A stretch of 64,000 nucleotides of DNA from Acinetobacter guerrae (GCF_009372255.1 NZ_LXGN01000045.1:296815-360814); one strand, 5' to 3'; shown: positions 32,306-43,973, counted from the stretch's first letter. The notes: generated by a model from the letters alone, not told the origin. Translations and numbers: made by a program.

Positions 32306-35062
32306 CTAAGCAGCAATCAAATTACGCAACACATAATGCAAAATACCACCTGCCTTAAAGTATTCAACTTCATTTAAAGTATCGATACGGCATAACACTT
32401 TAAACTGATCGGTTGAGCCATCCTCACGTTTCACCGTGATATCCAGTGTTTGATGCGGTTGAATATCATCCGAAAGTCCAGAAATCGATAACTCTTCTTT
32501 ACCTGTAAGATTCAATGCTTGTCGATTTTGTCCATCTACGAACTGAAGTGGCAGCACGCCCATACCCACCAGATTTGAACGGTGAATACGCTCAAAACTT
32601 TCCGCAATGACTGCTTTCACACCCAAAAGATTGGTGCCTTTTGCAGCCCAGTCACGTGATGAGCCTGTGCCGTACTCTTTACCTGCAACAATGACCAGTG
32701 GTGTTTGATCTTGTTTATATCGCATCGCTGCATCATAAATCGCCAATTTTTCACCTGTTGGAATATAAATGGTATTACCACCTTCTTCACCACCAAGCAT
32801 TTCATTTTTAATACGGATATTGGCAAATGTACCCCGCATCATTACTTCATGATTACCACGACGCGAACCATAAGAGTTAAAGTCTTTAGGCTCAATTCCA
32901 TGTTCCTGTAAGTAACGTCCCGCTGGGCTGTCTTTTTTGATATTTCCCGCAGGAGAAATATGATCAGTTGTGACTGAATCGCCCAATACGGCTAAAATCC
33001 GTGCTGAATCAATATTAGTGATTGATTCTGGTGGCTGATCAATACCCTCAAAAAACGGTGGATGACGGATATACGTCGAATCATCTTCCCACTCATAAGT
33101 TTTACTTTTCGGAATCTGAATGGATTTCCAACTCTCATCGCCCTCAAATACAGCTGCGTATTCCTTATGGAACATGTCTGTGTTCACTTTTTGCAAGACT
33201 TCTGCAATTTCTGCACTACTTGGCCAGATATCTTTTAAGTAAACATCTTCGCCATTTTTCCCCTGTCCAATGGGTTCAGAGGTCAAATCTTTACGAATTG
33301 TTCCAGCCAAACCATAAGCGACCACTAATGGTGGTGATGCCAACCAGTTGGTTTTGACCAAAGGGTGTACACGGCCTTCAAAGTTGCGGTTGCCAGACAA
33401 GACAGAGGCGACATTTAAATCATATTTCTGGATCGCGGCCTCAATCGGATCTGGTAATGGACCAGAGTTACCAATACAAGTAGTACAACCATAACCAACA
33501 AGGTTATAACCTAATTCATCCAGATATGGGGTCACACCCGCAGCAGCCAGATAATCCGTGACGACCTTAGAACCCGGAGCCAGAGAGCTTTTTACCCACG
33601 GTTTACGTTGTAGACCTTTTTCGATGGCTTTTTTAGCCAGTAATCCTGCTGCCAACATGACACTTGGGTTAGAAGTATTGGTACATGAAGTAATCGCTGA
33701 AATGACCACATCACCATGATCGAGTTCATAACGCTCACCATCAATCACACAATGTGCTGTTTCATGCTCAAAATTTGATTGCTGTGCATCAACAGCAGTA
33801 CCGCCACCACCTTCATTTTCCAGACGTTCTTTTTCAGGTTTAGCTGCTTTTAAAGTCAAATCCATCACTGACTGGAAAGTTTCAGGTACTTTGGCCAATA
33901 CCACGCGATCCTGTGGACGTTTTGGCCCTGCCAAACTGGCTTCGACCGTTGCCATATCCAACGTTAAAGTATCGGTAAAGACTGGCTCATCACCTGCATT
34001 ACGCCATAAACCCTGTTCTTTGCTATAGGCTTCGACCAACGCAATACGATCAGCTTTACGTCCTGTTAAACGCATGTATTCAAGGGTAATATCATCAATC
34101 GGGAAAAAACCACATGTCGCACCATATTCAGGCGCCATGTTTGCAATCGTTGCCCGATCTGCCAAGGGTAAGTCCGCTAGACCATCACCATAAAATTCAA
34201 CAAATTTACCCACGACGCCTTTTTGACGAAGCATTTGGGTAATTGTTAGCACTAAATCTGTTGCGGTAATCCCTTCTTTTAATTTTCCTGTCAGTTTAAA
34301 TCCGATCACTTCTGGAATCAGCATTGAAATCGGCTGGCCTAACATTGCAGCTTCAGCCTCGATCCCACCGACACCCCAACCCAATACGCCCAAGCCATTG
34401 ATCATGGTAGTGTGCGAATCTGTTCCAACCAAAGTATCGGGAAAAGCAAAGGTTTGGTCATGTTCTTCACCGGTCCAAACCGCCTGAGCCAGATACTCCA
34501 GATTGACCTGATGGCAAATCCCGGTTCCAGGCGGCACTACACTAAAGTTGTTAAATGCAGACTGTCCCCAACGTAAAAACTGATAACGCTCACCATTACG
34601 CTGCATTTCAATTTCGACATTTTCTTCAAAAGCATGATCATTGGCAAAATGATCGACCATTACAGAATGGTCAATGACCAGATCAACAGGAGAAAGTGGA
34701 TTAATTTTCTCAGGATCTCCGCCTGCCCGAGCCATAGCTGCACGCATTGCTGCCAAATCGACTACGGCAGGCACACCTGTAAAATCCTGCATCAACACAC
34801 GTGCAGGACGATATTGAATTTCCTGATCTGATGTTTTGGTTTTTTGCCATTCAACTAACGCATTGATATGTGTTGGACTGACTGTTTTATCATCTTCAAA
34901 ACGCAAAAGATTTTCTAATAATACTTTTAGAGATTTAGGAAGCTTATGAATATCACCAAGCTTCGGGCTCGCTTGTTGCAAACTAAAAATCTGATATTGA
35001 GCTGAACCGACATTGAGTGTTTTTAAAGCATTAAAACTATTGATTTTGCTATAGCTGGCCAT
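32306..35062 (-). CDS. acnA: Aconitate hydratase A
   Basis: 918 residues, full-length AcnA/IRP-type aconitase. Cluster-ligand cysteines lie in SCTNTSNPS and GYGCTTCIGNSGPL. DSHTTMINGLGVLGWGVGGIEAE and the C-terminal swivel segment GKEYGTGSSRDWAAKGTNLLGVKAVIAESFERIHRSNLVGMGVLPLQF are intact. It isomerises citrate to isocitrate. The start has a GGAGGATA ribosome site. Monocistronic. Confidence 0.97.
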   Translation of the reverse strand: MASYSKINSFNALKTLNVGSAQYQIFSLQQASPKLGDIHKLPKSLKVLLENLLRFEDDKTVSPTHINALVEWQKTKTSDQEIQYRPARVLMQDFTGVPAVVDLAAMRAAMARAGGDPEKINPLSPVDLVIDHSVMVDHFANDHAFEENVEIEMQRNGERYQFLRWGQSAFNNFSVVPPGTGICHQVNLEYLAQAVWTGEEHDQTFAFPDTLVGTDSHTTMINGLGVLGWGVGGIEAEAAMLGQPISMLIPEVIGFKLTGKLKEGITATDLVLTITQMLRQKGVVGKFVEFYGDGLADLPLADRATIANMAPEYGATCGFFPIDDITLEYMRLTGRKADRIALVEAYSKEQGLWRNAGDEPVFTDTLTLDMATVEASLAGPKRPQDRVVLAKVPETFQSVMDLTLKAAKPEKERLENEGGGGTAVDAQQSNFEHETAHCVIDGERYELDHGDVVISAITSCTNTSNPSVMLAAGLLAKKAIEKGLQRKPWVKSSLAPGSKVVTDYLAAAGVTPYLDELGYNLVGYGCTTCIGNSGPLPDPIEAAIQKYDLNVASVLSGNRNFEGRVHPLVKTNWLASPPLVVAYGLAGTIRKDLTSEPIGQGKNGEDVYLKDIWPSSAEIAEVLQKVNTDMFHKEYAAVFEGDESWKSIQIPKSKTYEWEDDSTYIRHPPFFEGIDQPPESITNIDSARILAVLGDSVTTDHISPAGNIKKDSPAGRYLQEHGIEPKDFNSYGSRRGNHEVMMRGTFANIRIKNEMLGGEEGGNTIYIPTGEKLAIYDAAMRYKQDQTPLVIVAGKEYGTGSSRDWAAKGTNLLGVKAVIAESFERIHRSNLVGMGVLPLQFVDGQNRQALNLTGKEELSISGLSDDIQPHQTLDITVKREDGSTDQFKVLCRIDTLNEVEYFKAGGILHYVLRNLIAA

Positions 35063-35180
35063 GCGGCTATCCTCCGGTTTGGCTATGTTCTTTTAAAGTT
35101 TCATTGGCTTCTTTTAATGTATGCCACTTTTAAAGTCGGAGTGTTTTCTTTTGGTTATACTTTTGAATGTAGCTGTTTTT

Positions 35181-36002
35181 TTATTGGGTGAGCTGAAGTG
35201 CTTTAAGTGAATTTTCCCATACTTTTTGGGCCACTGTTTCTTCATCTATGGTTAAACTTGCCGCTAAACCCTGCAATACATAAGGCAAATTGACAGGCGT
35301 GTTTCGTGTCCGATGTTCGCTCGATTGTTGACAACACAATGGCGTCATATCTGGACAATCCGTTTCCAGAACCAAATGTTCAATGCCAACCTCTGCAACG
35401 ACGCGATGCAATTTTTTTGCATTTGGATTGGTAATCTGCCCCGTAATACCCAATTTGAATCCAAGTTGAATAAAAGCTTGGGCTTCTTCAACACCACCAC
35501 TAAAAGCATGCGCGATACCGCCCAACTTAAAGTGTTGCTGTTTTAAAATGTGTAACACATCTGCATGTGCTTTTCGAATATGCAGCAAAACGGGCTTATC
35601 ATATTGCCGTGCCAACTCAAGCTGGTGGGAAAAAAAGTCTTTTTGTTTCTGATAAATTTCGGGCTGTTTATGCTGTGATAAGAAAGTATCCAATCCTATT
35701 TCACCCACGGCGACACAGGATTCCTGTTTTAAAATCTGCTCTAATCGCTCAAGATGCTCTGACACATGCTGCTCAATATAAAAAGGATGCAGACCTGGAG
35801 CCAGATAACTGATAGGAGCATGCTGCAACTGATTTAATTCATGTTGAGTACGAATCAAATCTGAAAATCTGGACTCGGAAAATCCAATTAAAATGAGTCT
35901 CTCCACCCCGACTATTTTTGCCTGCTGTGCCAATTCAATTCGATCAGAATCAAAATCTGGCACATCAAAATGGGTATGAGTATCGAATAGTGGAAAGCGC
36001 AT
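35181..36002 (-). CDS. TatD-family metal-dependent hydrolase
   Basis: 273 residues from the ATG at 36002 (a GTG one codon upstream is also in frame). FDTHTHFD carries the HxH metal motif. GEIGLDTF, HIRKAH, HAFSGG and LETDCPD supply the remaining ligands. TatD enzymes are Mg2+-dependent DNases or related nucleases. It follows the RsiV-like lipoprotein gene by 9 bp, so the two are co-transcribed. Confidence 0.88.
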   Translation of the reverse strand: MRFPLFDTHTHFDVPDFDSDRIELAQQAKIVGVERLILIGFSESRFSDLIRTQHELNQLQHAPISYLAPGLHPFYIEQHVSEHLERLEQILKQESCVAVGEIGLDTFLSQHKQPEIYQKQKDFFSHQLELARQYDKPVLLHIRKAHADVLHILKQQHFKLGGIAHAFSGGVEEAQAFIQLGFKLGITGQITNPNAKKLHRVVAEVGIEHLVLETDCPDMTPLCCQQSSEHRTRNTPVNLPYVLQGLAASLTIDEETVAQKVWENSLKALQLTQ

Positions 36003-36011
36003 CACATCACT

Positions 36012-37001
36012 CTATGAATGAGAAACAGGTTCAGAAGCAGCCTGAACTTTAGGCAAATACTCAGGTTTTAAAATTCCGCCAAGTTGATCATATGGGATCA
36101 CTAAACGTGGTAAACCTGTCGAATAAGGGCCAATTTCATATTCACCGTATTGTAGAATTAGACCTTGTTCACCCAACAAAAAGTTGTCTGAAAGTTTAAA
36201 CTTCCACGCCTGTTCATAATCATTCACATTATCGGCAAGTTTAGAATCCATCACCCATGCCTTGAAAGCCTCATGTGCTTTAGCTTCAAGTGCCTTTCTC
36301 TGATTCGGCAATAACAAATCATTGAGCTGTACCTGTTTTTGCTGCTTCAGATCAAAATTATAATATTGCTGTGCCGAAGAACCATGCGCTCCCCCCAAAT
36401 AACTACTGGTGTTTAAAACTACAGTCACTATTGGTTCCTGTGATTTTAAAATCGAAGGCTTAATCATAATATTAATCTGGTGATTGGCACTCAATGCTTT
36501 GAGTTCTTTATCCAGTTCGACAAAAGACTGCACGTAAGGTTCAACTTGATGCTGCATTTTTTGCTGCTCGGAGACAGGCTCTGAGCTTGCTGCTGTCGCA
36601 TCTGATTTTGGTTGAGCAATTGCAGGGGCTGATGTTGCTTGCTCATTTTGATTAATTTTTGAAATTTCTAAAATTTGGTTTAAGTTTTTTAAAATTTCCT
36701 GATCAATTATTTGATCAATAAATGGGAAATTACTCTGTAACCGCTCTACCACAAACTCAGGGCAACTATTTCCAGAACAATCAGGTAAATTCACCTTTAA
36801 ACGAACTGGTGCTCCATCAAGTACTAAAGCCTGCGGCTGTACCTCAGATACCGCGTTCTGTTTCTGGTCAGCGTCCTCAGGTTTAGACTTAGGCTGACAG
36901 GCAGTCAGCAGTAACGCACAGACCGCAACTGCCAAAGTAAGTTTTGCAGTAGATTGTTTTTTTTGTGGAGACGGAAACATAGCGAGTTTAGATTGCAACA
37001 T
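36012..37001 (-). CDS. RsiV-family (DUF3298) lipoprotein, long paralogue
   Basis: 329 residues. A signal peptide ends in the lipobox LLLTAC (Cys35). An Ala/Ser/Gln-rich linker follows around 120-145. The C-terminal RsiV/DUF3298 region includes SYLGGAHGSSAQQYYNFDLKQQKQVQLNDLLLP and YEIGPYSTGLPRLVIPYDQL. Periplasmic, lipid-anchored. The domain is known from the anti-sigma factor RsiV, which binds lysozyme, but proteobacterial versions have no assigned role. An AGG ribosome site supports the start. Confidence 0.83.
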   Translation of the reverse strand: MLQSKLAMFPSPQKKQSTAKLTLAVAVCALLLTACQPKSKPEDADQKQNAVSEVQPQALVLDGAPVRLKVNLPDCSGNSCPEFVVERLQSNFPFIDQIIDQEILKNLNQILEISKINQNEQATSAPAIAQPKSDATAASSEPVSEQQKMQHQVEPYVQSFVELDKELKALSANHQINIMIKPSILKSQEPIVTVVLNTSSYLGGAHGSSAQQYYNFDLKQQKQVQLNDLLLPNQRKALEAKAHEAFKAWVMDSKLADNVNDYEQAWKFKLSDNFLLGEQGLILQYGEYEIGPYSTGLPRLVIPYDQLGGILKPEYLPKVQAASEPVSHS

Positions 37002-37086
37002 CTTAATTGCCTGACAAAATAATTTTCAATTCATGCTAATGTAACTTGATCATGCTTGACCAGTCATATGTAAATTTCAATACACA

Positions 37087-37905
37087 TTAAAACATTTTGT
37101 GATAAATCTCGGGTTGTAACAATGCTTTGGTTTGCGCGGTCGATAAATAAATATCGAATTGACCTGCTTGCTTGCTAATTTGATTGGCACGGTAATGCAG
37201 CCCAATACCTTCACTATCAAAAAACCAATCTGCCTGCCCCCAATAAAGTTTTGTTGGTGCTTCGGCTTGTACTTCAGCAGACTGCTGTTTTAACCATTTC
37301 TGATAATTATCCTGCACAATCTGATTCATATTACTTTGCTGATTTTTCTGCAAAATATCCAAAATATTAACGTCTTTTTGCAATTTTCGATTTGCCACAA
37401 AAAAATAATAACGATCTTTGACGGTAACTTCTTCTTGTTTTGAGTTTAGGCCAACTTGCAATAATACATATTCATTACGCTGCGATGCGACACGCGTCGT
37501 CATATGTAATGTATAGGCCTGATTACGCGAATATTGATCCTGCCACTCATCCGACTTGGCGATATAAGCATTTATGGCCTTTTGCAGATTTATCTTTTGA
37601 TTTTGACCGATTTGTGCCTGCACGACATAAGCCAATTTTTGCTCAATCCAGCCATTGAGCCAAGTATCTTTGGTTTGAATACTTTGTATATCAATATCAA
37701 TACAGTTTTTCTTTTCACAAAATGGCAAAGCATACTTTGCTTTACTTTCCCGAATATCGAGATAAGGTAAAACTTCTGCTTTTTGCTGTGAAATTGCAGT
37801 TTTTTCCTGCTCAGATGACGGATCATTTTTATTTTTTGTGCAAGCACCGAGCATGGACAATGTCCCGATTAAACCGAAAATCAAGAACTGCTTCGTCATC
37901 TGCAT
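37087..37905 (-). CDS. RsiV-family (DUF3298-like) lipoprotein, short paralogue
   Basis: 272 residues, with signal and lipobox SMLGAC (Cys22). The body pattern CEKKNCIDIDIQSIQT, then DRYYFFVANRKLQKDVNILDILQKNQQ and FYLSTAQT-type end, parallels the neighbouring 329-residue lipoprotein (CSGNSCPEFVVERLQS at the same place). It is therefore likely a diverged tandem duplicate. It lacks the GGAHG motif. An 85-bp gap separates the pair. Confidence 0.75.
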   Translation of the reverse strand: MQMTKQFLIFGLIGTLSMLGACTKNKNDPSSEQEKTAISQQKAEVLPYLDIRESKAKYALPFCEKKNCIDIDIQSIQTKDTWLNGWIEQKLAYVVQAQIGQNQKINLQKAINAYIAKSDEWQDQYSRNQAYTLHMTTRVASQRNEYVLLQVGLNSKQEEVTVKDRYYFFVANRKLQKDVNILDILQKNQQSNMNQIVQDNYQKWLKQQSAEVQAEAPTKLYWGQADWFFDSEGIGLHYRANQISKQAGQFDIYLSTAQTKALLQPEIYHKMF

Positions 37906-37949
37906 GATGCTTATCCCAAACCAATCAAAGCGTCTACTTTAAAATAAAA

Positions 37950-37973
37950 AACAGCTTCTCGAAAGAAGCTGTT
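37950..37973 (-). terminator. Terminator after prfC
   Basis: The 9-bp perfect stem AACAGCTTC / GAAGCTGTT with a 6-nt loop is followed on the minus strand by TTTTTATTTT. Confidence 0.88.
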
Positions 37974-37982
37974 CAATGCAAT

Positions 37983-39572
37983 TTAGTGTTCGCGTGTATT
38001 ACGGAACTCAATATCAGGCCAACGCTCCTGCATAATTTGCAGATTAACACGACTTGGCGCTAAATAAGTCAAATGACCACCACCATCTAGTGACAATTGA
38101 TCATGGGCTTTTTTCTTGAAGTCATTGAGTTTTTTATCATCATCACAGTAAATCCAACGCACTGTATTAATGTTAACAGGCTCATAAATACAATCGACTT
38201 TGTATTCTTCTTTTAAGCGATATGCCACCACATCGAACTGAAGTACACCCACCGCACCAACAATCAAGTCATTGCTATTTTGCGGCATAAATACTTGCGT
38301 TGCCCCTTCTTCCGATAACTCTTTTAAACCCTTTTGTAGCTGTTTAGATTTAAGTGGGTCACGCAAACGGACACGGCGGAACATTTCAGGAGCAAAGTGC
38401 GGAATTCCAGTAAAATGTAGTTTTTCCCCACTGGTAAAGGTATCGCCAATCTGAATCGTGCCATGATTATGCAAACCAATAATATCGCCTGGCCACGCTT
38501 CTTCAAGATGTTCACGTTCGCCAGCAAGAAAGGTTAATGCATCAGAAATTCGCACTTCTTTTCCAATACGCACATGATTCATCTTTAAACCTTTTTCATA
38601 TTTGCCTGAGCAAATACGCATAAAGGCAATTCGGTCACGATGTTTCGGATCCATATTGGCCTGAATTTTAAAGACAAAACCACTAAAACCTTCTTCTGTG
38701 GCTTCAACCGTACGTTCCTGTGTTGGATGCGCTTTAGGTTCTGGCGCCCACTGAATAAATGTATCCAGCACATGATCAACGGCAAAATTACCTAACGCTG
38801 TACCAAAAAGCACAGGCGTTTGTTTACCTTGTAGGAACAAATCACGATCTAAAGGCTCATTGGCCATTTGCACCAATTCCAGTGATTCTTCAAATGAAGC
38901 CCAAGCCAGTTCACCCACTTTTTCACGAATATCAGCATGATCATAACCATCACGCACTTCGATATCGGTAATGGTTGAACCAAAACCTGCCTTGTAAACA
39001 TATAATTTGTTTTCAAGAAGATTATAAACACCTGCAAAGTCGCGTCCCATGCCCAAAGGCCATGTAATAGGAACACAGCGAATATTCAAAACATTCTCGA
39101 TTTCATCCAGAAGCTCTAATGGCTCACGAATTTCACGATCCATTTTGTTGACAAAAGAAATGATCGGCGTATCACGCATACGACAGACTTCCATCAACTT
39201 GATGGTACGTTCCTCAACCCCTTTTGCACCATCGATCACCATAAGTGCTGAGTCAACCGCAGTCAAAGTACGGTAGGTATCTTCCGAGAAATCTTCATGT
39301 CCCGGTGTATCTAGCAAATTGATAGTATGTTTTTTATAAGGGAACTGCATCACTGACGTGGTGATGGAAATCCCACGTTCTTTTTCCATTTCCATCCAGT
39401 CAGATGTCGCAGCACGGTCAGATTTACGGCTTTTCACCATACCTGCAACCTGAATTGCCTTACCCCATAACAATAGTTTTTCTGTCATGGTGGTTTTACC
39501 CGCATCGGGGTGGGAAATAATGGCAAAGGTTCTACGCGCATTCACTTCTTGCGCTAATTGATCTTTAAACAT
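37983..39572 (-). CDS. prfC: Peptide chain release factor 3
   Basis: 529 residues from the ATG at 39572, the same length as E. coli RF3 and starting in the conserved [27 protein letters not shown]; the frame continues upstream to 39749 without family similarity. The GTPase motifs [15 protein letters not shown] (G1), [12 protein letters not shown] (G3) and SFVNKMDRE (G4) are intact. It recycles RF1/RF2 from the ribosome after termination. A GAAG ribosome site precedes the start. Confidence 0.95.
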   Translation of the reverse strand: MFKDQLAQEVNARRTFAIISHPDAGKTTMTEKLLLWGKAIQVAGMVKSRKSDRAATSDWMEMEKERGISITTSVMQFPYKKHTINLLDTPGHEDFSEDTYRTLTAVDSALMVIDGAKGVEERTIKLMEVCRMRDTPIISFVNKMDREIREPLELLDEIENVLNIRCVPITWPLGMGRDFAGVYNLLENKLYVYKAGFGSTITDIEVRDGYDHADIREKVGELAWASFEESLELVQMANEPLDRDLFLQGKQTPVLFGTALGNFAVDHVLDTFIQWAPEPKAHPTQERTVEATEEGFSGFVFKIQANMDPKHRDRIAFMRICSGKYEKGLKMNHVRIGKEVRISDALTFLAGEREHLEEAWPGDIIGLHNHGTIQIGDTFTSGEKLHFTGIPHFAPEMFRRVRLRDPLKSKQLQKGLKELSEEGATQVFMPQNSNDLIVGAVGVLQFDVVAYRLKEEYKVDCIYEPVNINTVRWIYCDDDKKLNDFKKKAHDQLSLDGGGHLTYLAPSRVNLQIMQERWPDIEFRNTREH

Positions 39573-39887
39573 GTATAAATCTTCATATTGAACATCTTTG
39601 CGATAACAATATTTATTACGCAGATGTAGGAAAGCTAAAATTGGCGCAATTGTAGCAGAAATAGTAAAAGGATAAATCGTCACATTTATTTCTGCTGATG
39701 AAATCGAGGTGATCCTTATATGAATCACCAATCCCATCATACTGACCAACCCAATTAATGTGTTATGGCTCTCTTACATCGGATTTACCCAATTTAAATT
39801 TAGACAAATTGATCATATCCTGTATTGATCAAAGTTGGAAATTCCTTCTCCCGTCTGTTTATCATTTTCCAATATGACTGCCCAGAA
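39573..39887. other. Gap between prfC and thioesterase gene
   Basis: About 315 bp between the prfC start and the thioesterase stop. It must hold the prfC promoter. I see no RNA gene, repeat or convincing terminator. Confidence 0.4.
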
Positions 39888-40331
39888 TTACGCTTCTTTA
39901 GCACGGATAATCATATTTGTTGCTGTAGCATGAGCATATAGCTTACCGTTCTCATCACGTAAATAGCCTTCAGAAATTACCAAGTTTTTTCCAATATTAA
40001 TCACCTTCCCTTCGGCAATGAGTTTTGTATTAAATGGCATTGGACGACACATTTTAATCGCCAAATCTGTCGTACCATAGGCCTCTCCAGCAGCTAACAC
40101 GGTATGCGTGGCGCAACCTGTCACTGAATCAAGTACTGTCGCAGCAACCCCCCCATGTACACCGCCCAAAGGGTTGGTATGCCGCTCATCTGCAATCGCT
40201 TCAAATACAATCCGACCATGCTCAACCTCTAGGGGTTGCATTGGTATGGTTTTAGCAATACCTGGGGCTGGAAACAAACCCTTAGCAAAAGCCTGCATAA
40301 TTTCAAAACCTGTCATTTTTTTAATATCCAT
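39888..40331 (-). CDS. PaaI-type hotdog-fold thioesterase
   Basis: 147 residues from the ATG at 40331, 9 nt after an AGGAGAG site; an upstream ATG at 40352 contains that site. The motif HTNPLGGVHGGVAATVLDSVTGCAT is the active-site block of the 4HBT/PaaI family of acyl-CoA thioesterases. Substrate unknown. Monocistronic. Confidence 0.85.
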   Translation of the reverse strand: MDIKKMTGFEIMQAFAKGLFPAPGIAKTIPMQPLEVEHGRIVFEAIADERHTNPLGGVHGGVAATVLDSVTGCATHTVLAAGEAYGTTDLAIKMCRPMPFNTKLIAEGKVINIGKNLVISEGYLRDENGKLYAHATATNMIIRAKEA

Positions 40332-40529
40332 GATCAATTCTCTCCTGAGCATCTTTTCAAATAATTAAAATCATAAATCTTGCTGCATTGAAATGAGCCT
40401 TCATCCTCAAAATCAGCAGATCTAAATACTATACATAATTAAGTTCCAAAATAGAACTTGATGACTTTTAAATAGCGAACTTTAAACAGATGAAGTTATT
40501 CAGTTGATTTTGATTAGACAGAATCAAAC

Positions 40530-42599
40530 TTAGGCAAAATGATGATTTTCTTTATAAATAACCAGACGATCTACAGAAACAGGCGTTCCCAATAAATATC
40601 CCTGTAGTTGATGACAACCTAAACGGCTTAAAATTTCAGCTTGTTGAGGCGTTTCCACACCTTCTGCGGTCACACATAGTCCCAACTTGGTCGCAAGCTG
40701 AATAATACTTTCTAAAATAATTTCTTCTTTAGAGCCTGTTTCTAGATTAATAATAAAACCACGATCAATTTTAAGTTCGTCTACAGGTAAATCTTTTAAA
40801 TATAGAAAACTAGAATGTCCTGTACCAAAATCATCAATCGCGATACGAATCCCTAACTCGCGTAAGCGTTCAAAAGTACGAATACTCATATCAATATGAC
40901 GCATGGCAGTTGATTCTGTAATTTCTATAATTAAATGATCAGGCTGAATATTATATTTTTCTATAAGGTTTTCGAGCGTAGAGAATAACTTCTTATTTTC
41001 AAACTGAATCGCAGAAAGATTCACAGCAATCGGATAAAAAGGAACTTTATTCTTCACCCACTCCTCGATTTGCTTACAGGCTTGCTCGAGTGCCCAATAT
41101 CCCATTGGCACAATTAAACCCGTTTTCTCAGCACCATCAATAAACATATGTGGTGTTAACAAACCTAATGTCGGATGTTGCCAACGGATTAAAGCTTCAA
41201 CCCCACAAATTTTTTGATTAATCGTAAATTTTGGTTGATAAAATAAGACAAACTGCTGATCTTCCACAGCCTTATACAAATCATTAATTAATTTTGACTG
41301 ACTTTTTGCTTCATCTTGCACACTGGAGTAATTAAAGAAAGTACTGGTATTACGCCCCTGTTCTTTAGAGATAAGCATTGCTGCATCAGCATTAATCAAT
41401 AAATCCTGTAAATTTGCACCATGTTCAGGATACATTGCAATTCCGACACTAGCGGATAAATTAATTTCTTTACCCGTGATCAGATAAGTTTCTTGAACCT
41501 GTTGTAAGATGTCTTCGGCAAGTTTTGTTGCTTCGGCCACCGTTGTATTTTCGATGATCAGTAAAAATTCATCTCCGCCAATACGCAAGAACTTTGATCG
41601 TTCATTCACATAGCGATGTACTCGATTCGCCATTTGAATCAAAAGCTGATCCCCAACATGATGTCCAAAAGCATCATTAACCGATTTAAAACGATCAAGA
41701 TCTAAATACAAAAATGCAATTTTTTGATCTCGTAAACGATGTTGGGCAAATATAACCTGAGCATAATCAACCAAAAACAGACGATTAGGCAATTTCGTTA
41801 AATTATCTTTAGTCGCTAGCCCAGCAAGTTCTTTATTTAATTGAGATAATGCATGATTGCGTTCTTCAAGTCTAAGTTCTAGTACAGCAACACAAAAGCC
41901 AGCCACCAAAATTAAGCTCGTCACAAAAATAATCGTGAATAAAAGCAAACCCTGACCTGCCTCATAACCAACCATAATATGGTTAGTATGACTTGGAATA
42001 AATGTCGTTGCCGCCATTCCTGTATAATGCATACCTACAATACTGAGAGCCATCGTGATTGCAATTGCAAGTTTTAAACCTGATTTTCGTCCAATCGCAT
42101 TCTTATATTTAAAAATTAGAAAAAAAGCCAAGCCTGAACCACTTACAGCAATGAGCACCGAAAATACAACGATTAAAGGATCATAAACCAATTGATGCTT
42201 TTCAATGACGATTCCCATCATTCCCGTATAGTGCATACCCGAAATACCTAACCCCATCAGCACAGAACCAATCACTAAACGTGCTAATGGTAAAGTTGGA
42301 CGTGAGGTTAACCAAAGTGCAAACAGCGAAGCAGCAGCAGCAATTACGTAGGAAAATATAGTTAAACCCAAATCAAAAGAATAACCTTCAGGTAAATGGC
42401 AGGCAAACATGCCTACAAAGTGCATAGACCAAATAGCAAAACCTAAAATAAGGCTACTAGAAGTCAGAATTAATTTTTCAAAATGCTTGTAAGTATCTTT
42501 AAAAATCAGTTGTTCCATAGAAATAGCAACATAGCACACTATAATAGCGACTAGAACTGAACCAAATACAAAGGTATAGTCATAATCAACGTGTACCAT
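40530..42599 (-). CDS. MHYT-GGDEF-EAL cyclic di-GMP signalling protein
   Basis: 689 residues. N-terminal MHYT sensor with seven membrane helices and three motif copies (MHFVGM 59-64, MHYTGM 122-127 and 190-195) that may bind copper and sense O2, CO or NO. The GGDEF domain (about 262-425) has an intact GGDEF at 341-345 but no RxxD inhibitory site. The EAL domain (about 435-680) has EALIRW (468), DDFGTGHSSF and AEGVETPQQ intact. It could both make and degrade c-di-GMP; hydrolysis often dominates in this architecture. It could set the signal sensed by the PilZ-fused hydrolase at 1640, though no link is shown. Confidence 0.93.
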   Translation of the reverse strand: MVHVDYDYTFVFGSVLVAIIVCYVAISMEQLIFKDTYKHFEKLILTSSSLILGFAIWSMHFVGMFACHLPEGYSFDLGLTIFSYVIAAAASLFALWLTSRPTLPLARLVIGSVLMGLGISGMHYTGMMGIVIEKHQLVYDPLIVVFSVLIAVSGSGLAFFLIFKYKNAIGRKSGLKLAIAITMALSIVGMHYTGMAATTFIPSHTNHIMVGYEAGQGLLLFTIIFVTSLILVAGFCVAVLELRLEERNHALSQLNKELAGLATKDNLTKLPNRLFLVDYAQVIFAQHRLRDQKIAFLYLDLDRFKSVNDAFGHHVGDQLLIQMANRVHRYVNERSKFLRIGGDEFLLIIENTTVAEATKLAEDILQQVQETYLITGKEINLSASVGIAMYPEHGANLQDLLINADAAMLISKEQGRNTSTFFNYSSVQDEAKSQSKLINDLYKAVEDQQFVLFYQPKFTINQKICGVEALIRWQHPTLGLLTPHMFIDGAEKTGLIVPMGYWALEQACKQIEEWVKNKVPFYPIAVNLSAIQFENKKLFSTLENLIEKYNIQPDHLIIEITESTAMRHIDMSIRTFERLRELGIRIAIDDFGTGHSSFLYLKDLPVDELKIDRGFIINLETGSKEEIILESIIQLATKLGLCVTAEGVETPQQAEILSRLGCHQLQGYLLGTPVSVDRLVIYKENHHFA

Positions 42600-42798
42600 A
42601 CAAAATTTCCATGGTTATTAGATACTTGTTTTTATTTTGAAAGTTAAATAAACAGCTTTTTTCCTGCTCATCTAGACCTTCTACGTATCAAGTTTTTGAC
42701 GTCCTTAAACAATACCACTATCATGACGAAGGTCAAGTTTTTTTTATCTTAAAAATCAACAGAATAAAAACACACATTCAGATGTTTTTATGAATTAA

Positions 42799-42930
42799 AT
42801 CACGGGTTTCCATAAAACCTGTGATCAAGAAAAACCCTTTAAATTGCAGGGTTTTCACGTAATAAAGAAAGAAATTAGTTATTCTCGTTATCTGAACAAA
42901 AATGGGAAGCAGCGCTTCCCATTTTTGTTC
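42799..42930. terminator. Cluster of three hairpins between ilvC and the MHYT gene
   Basis: Three stems: 42799-42825 (ATCACGGGTTT / AAACCTGTGAT), about 42833-42856 (AAAACCCT / AGGGTTTT) and 42894-42930 (a 17-bp perfect stem ending GGGAAGC / GCTTCCC with an AGC loop). The last is the ilvC terminator on the minus strand. The region 42600-42798 holds the MHYT gene promoter; no other element is seen there. Confidence 0.7.
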
Positions 42931-42944
42931 AAGGTACGGTAGCC

Positions 42945-43973
<1,029 letters not shown>

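Noticed and set aside
39573..39749. N-terminal extension of prfC
   Set aside because: RF3 begins at FKDQLAQEV; the extension has no similarity to the family and the 529-residue form matches E. coli length.
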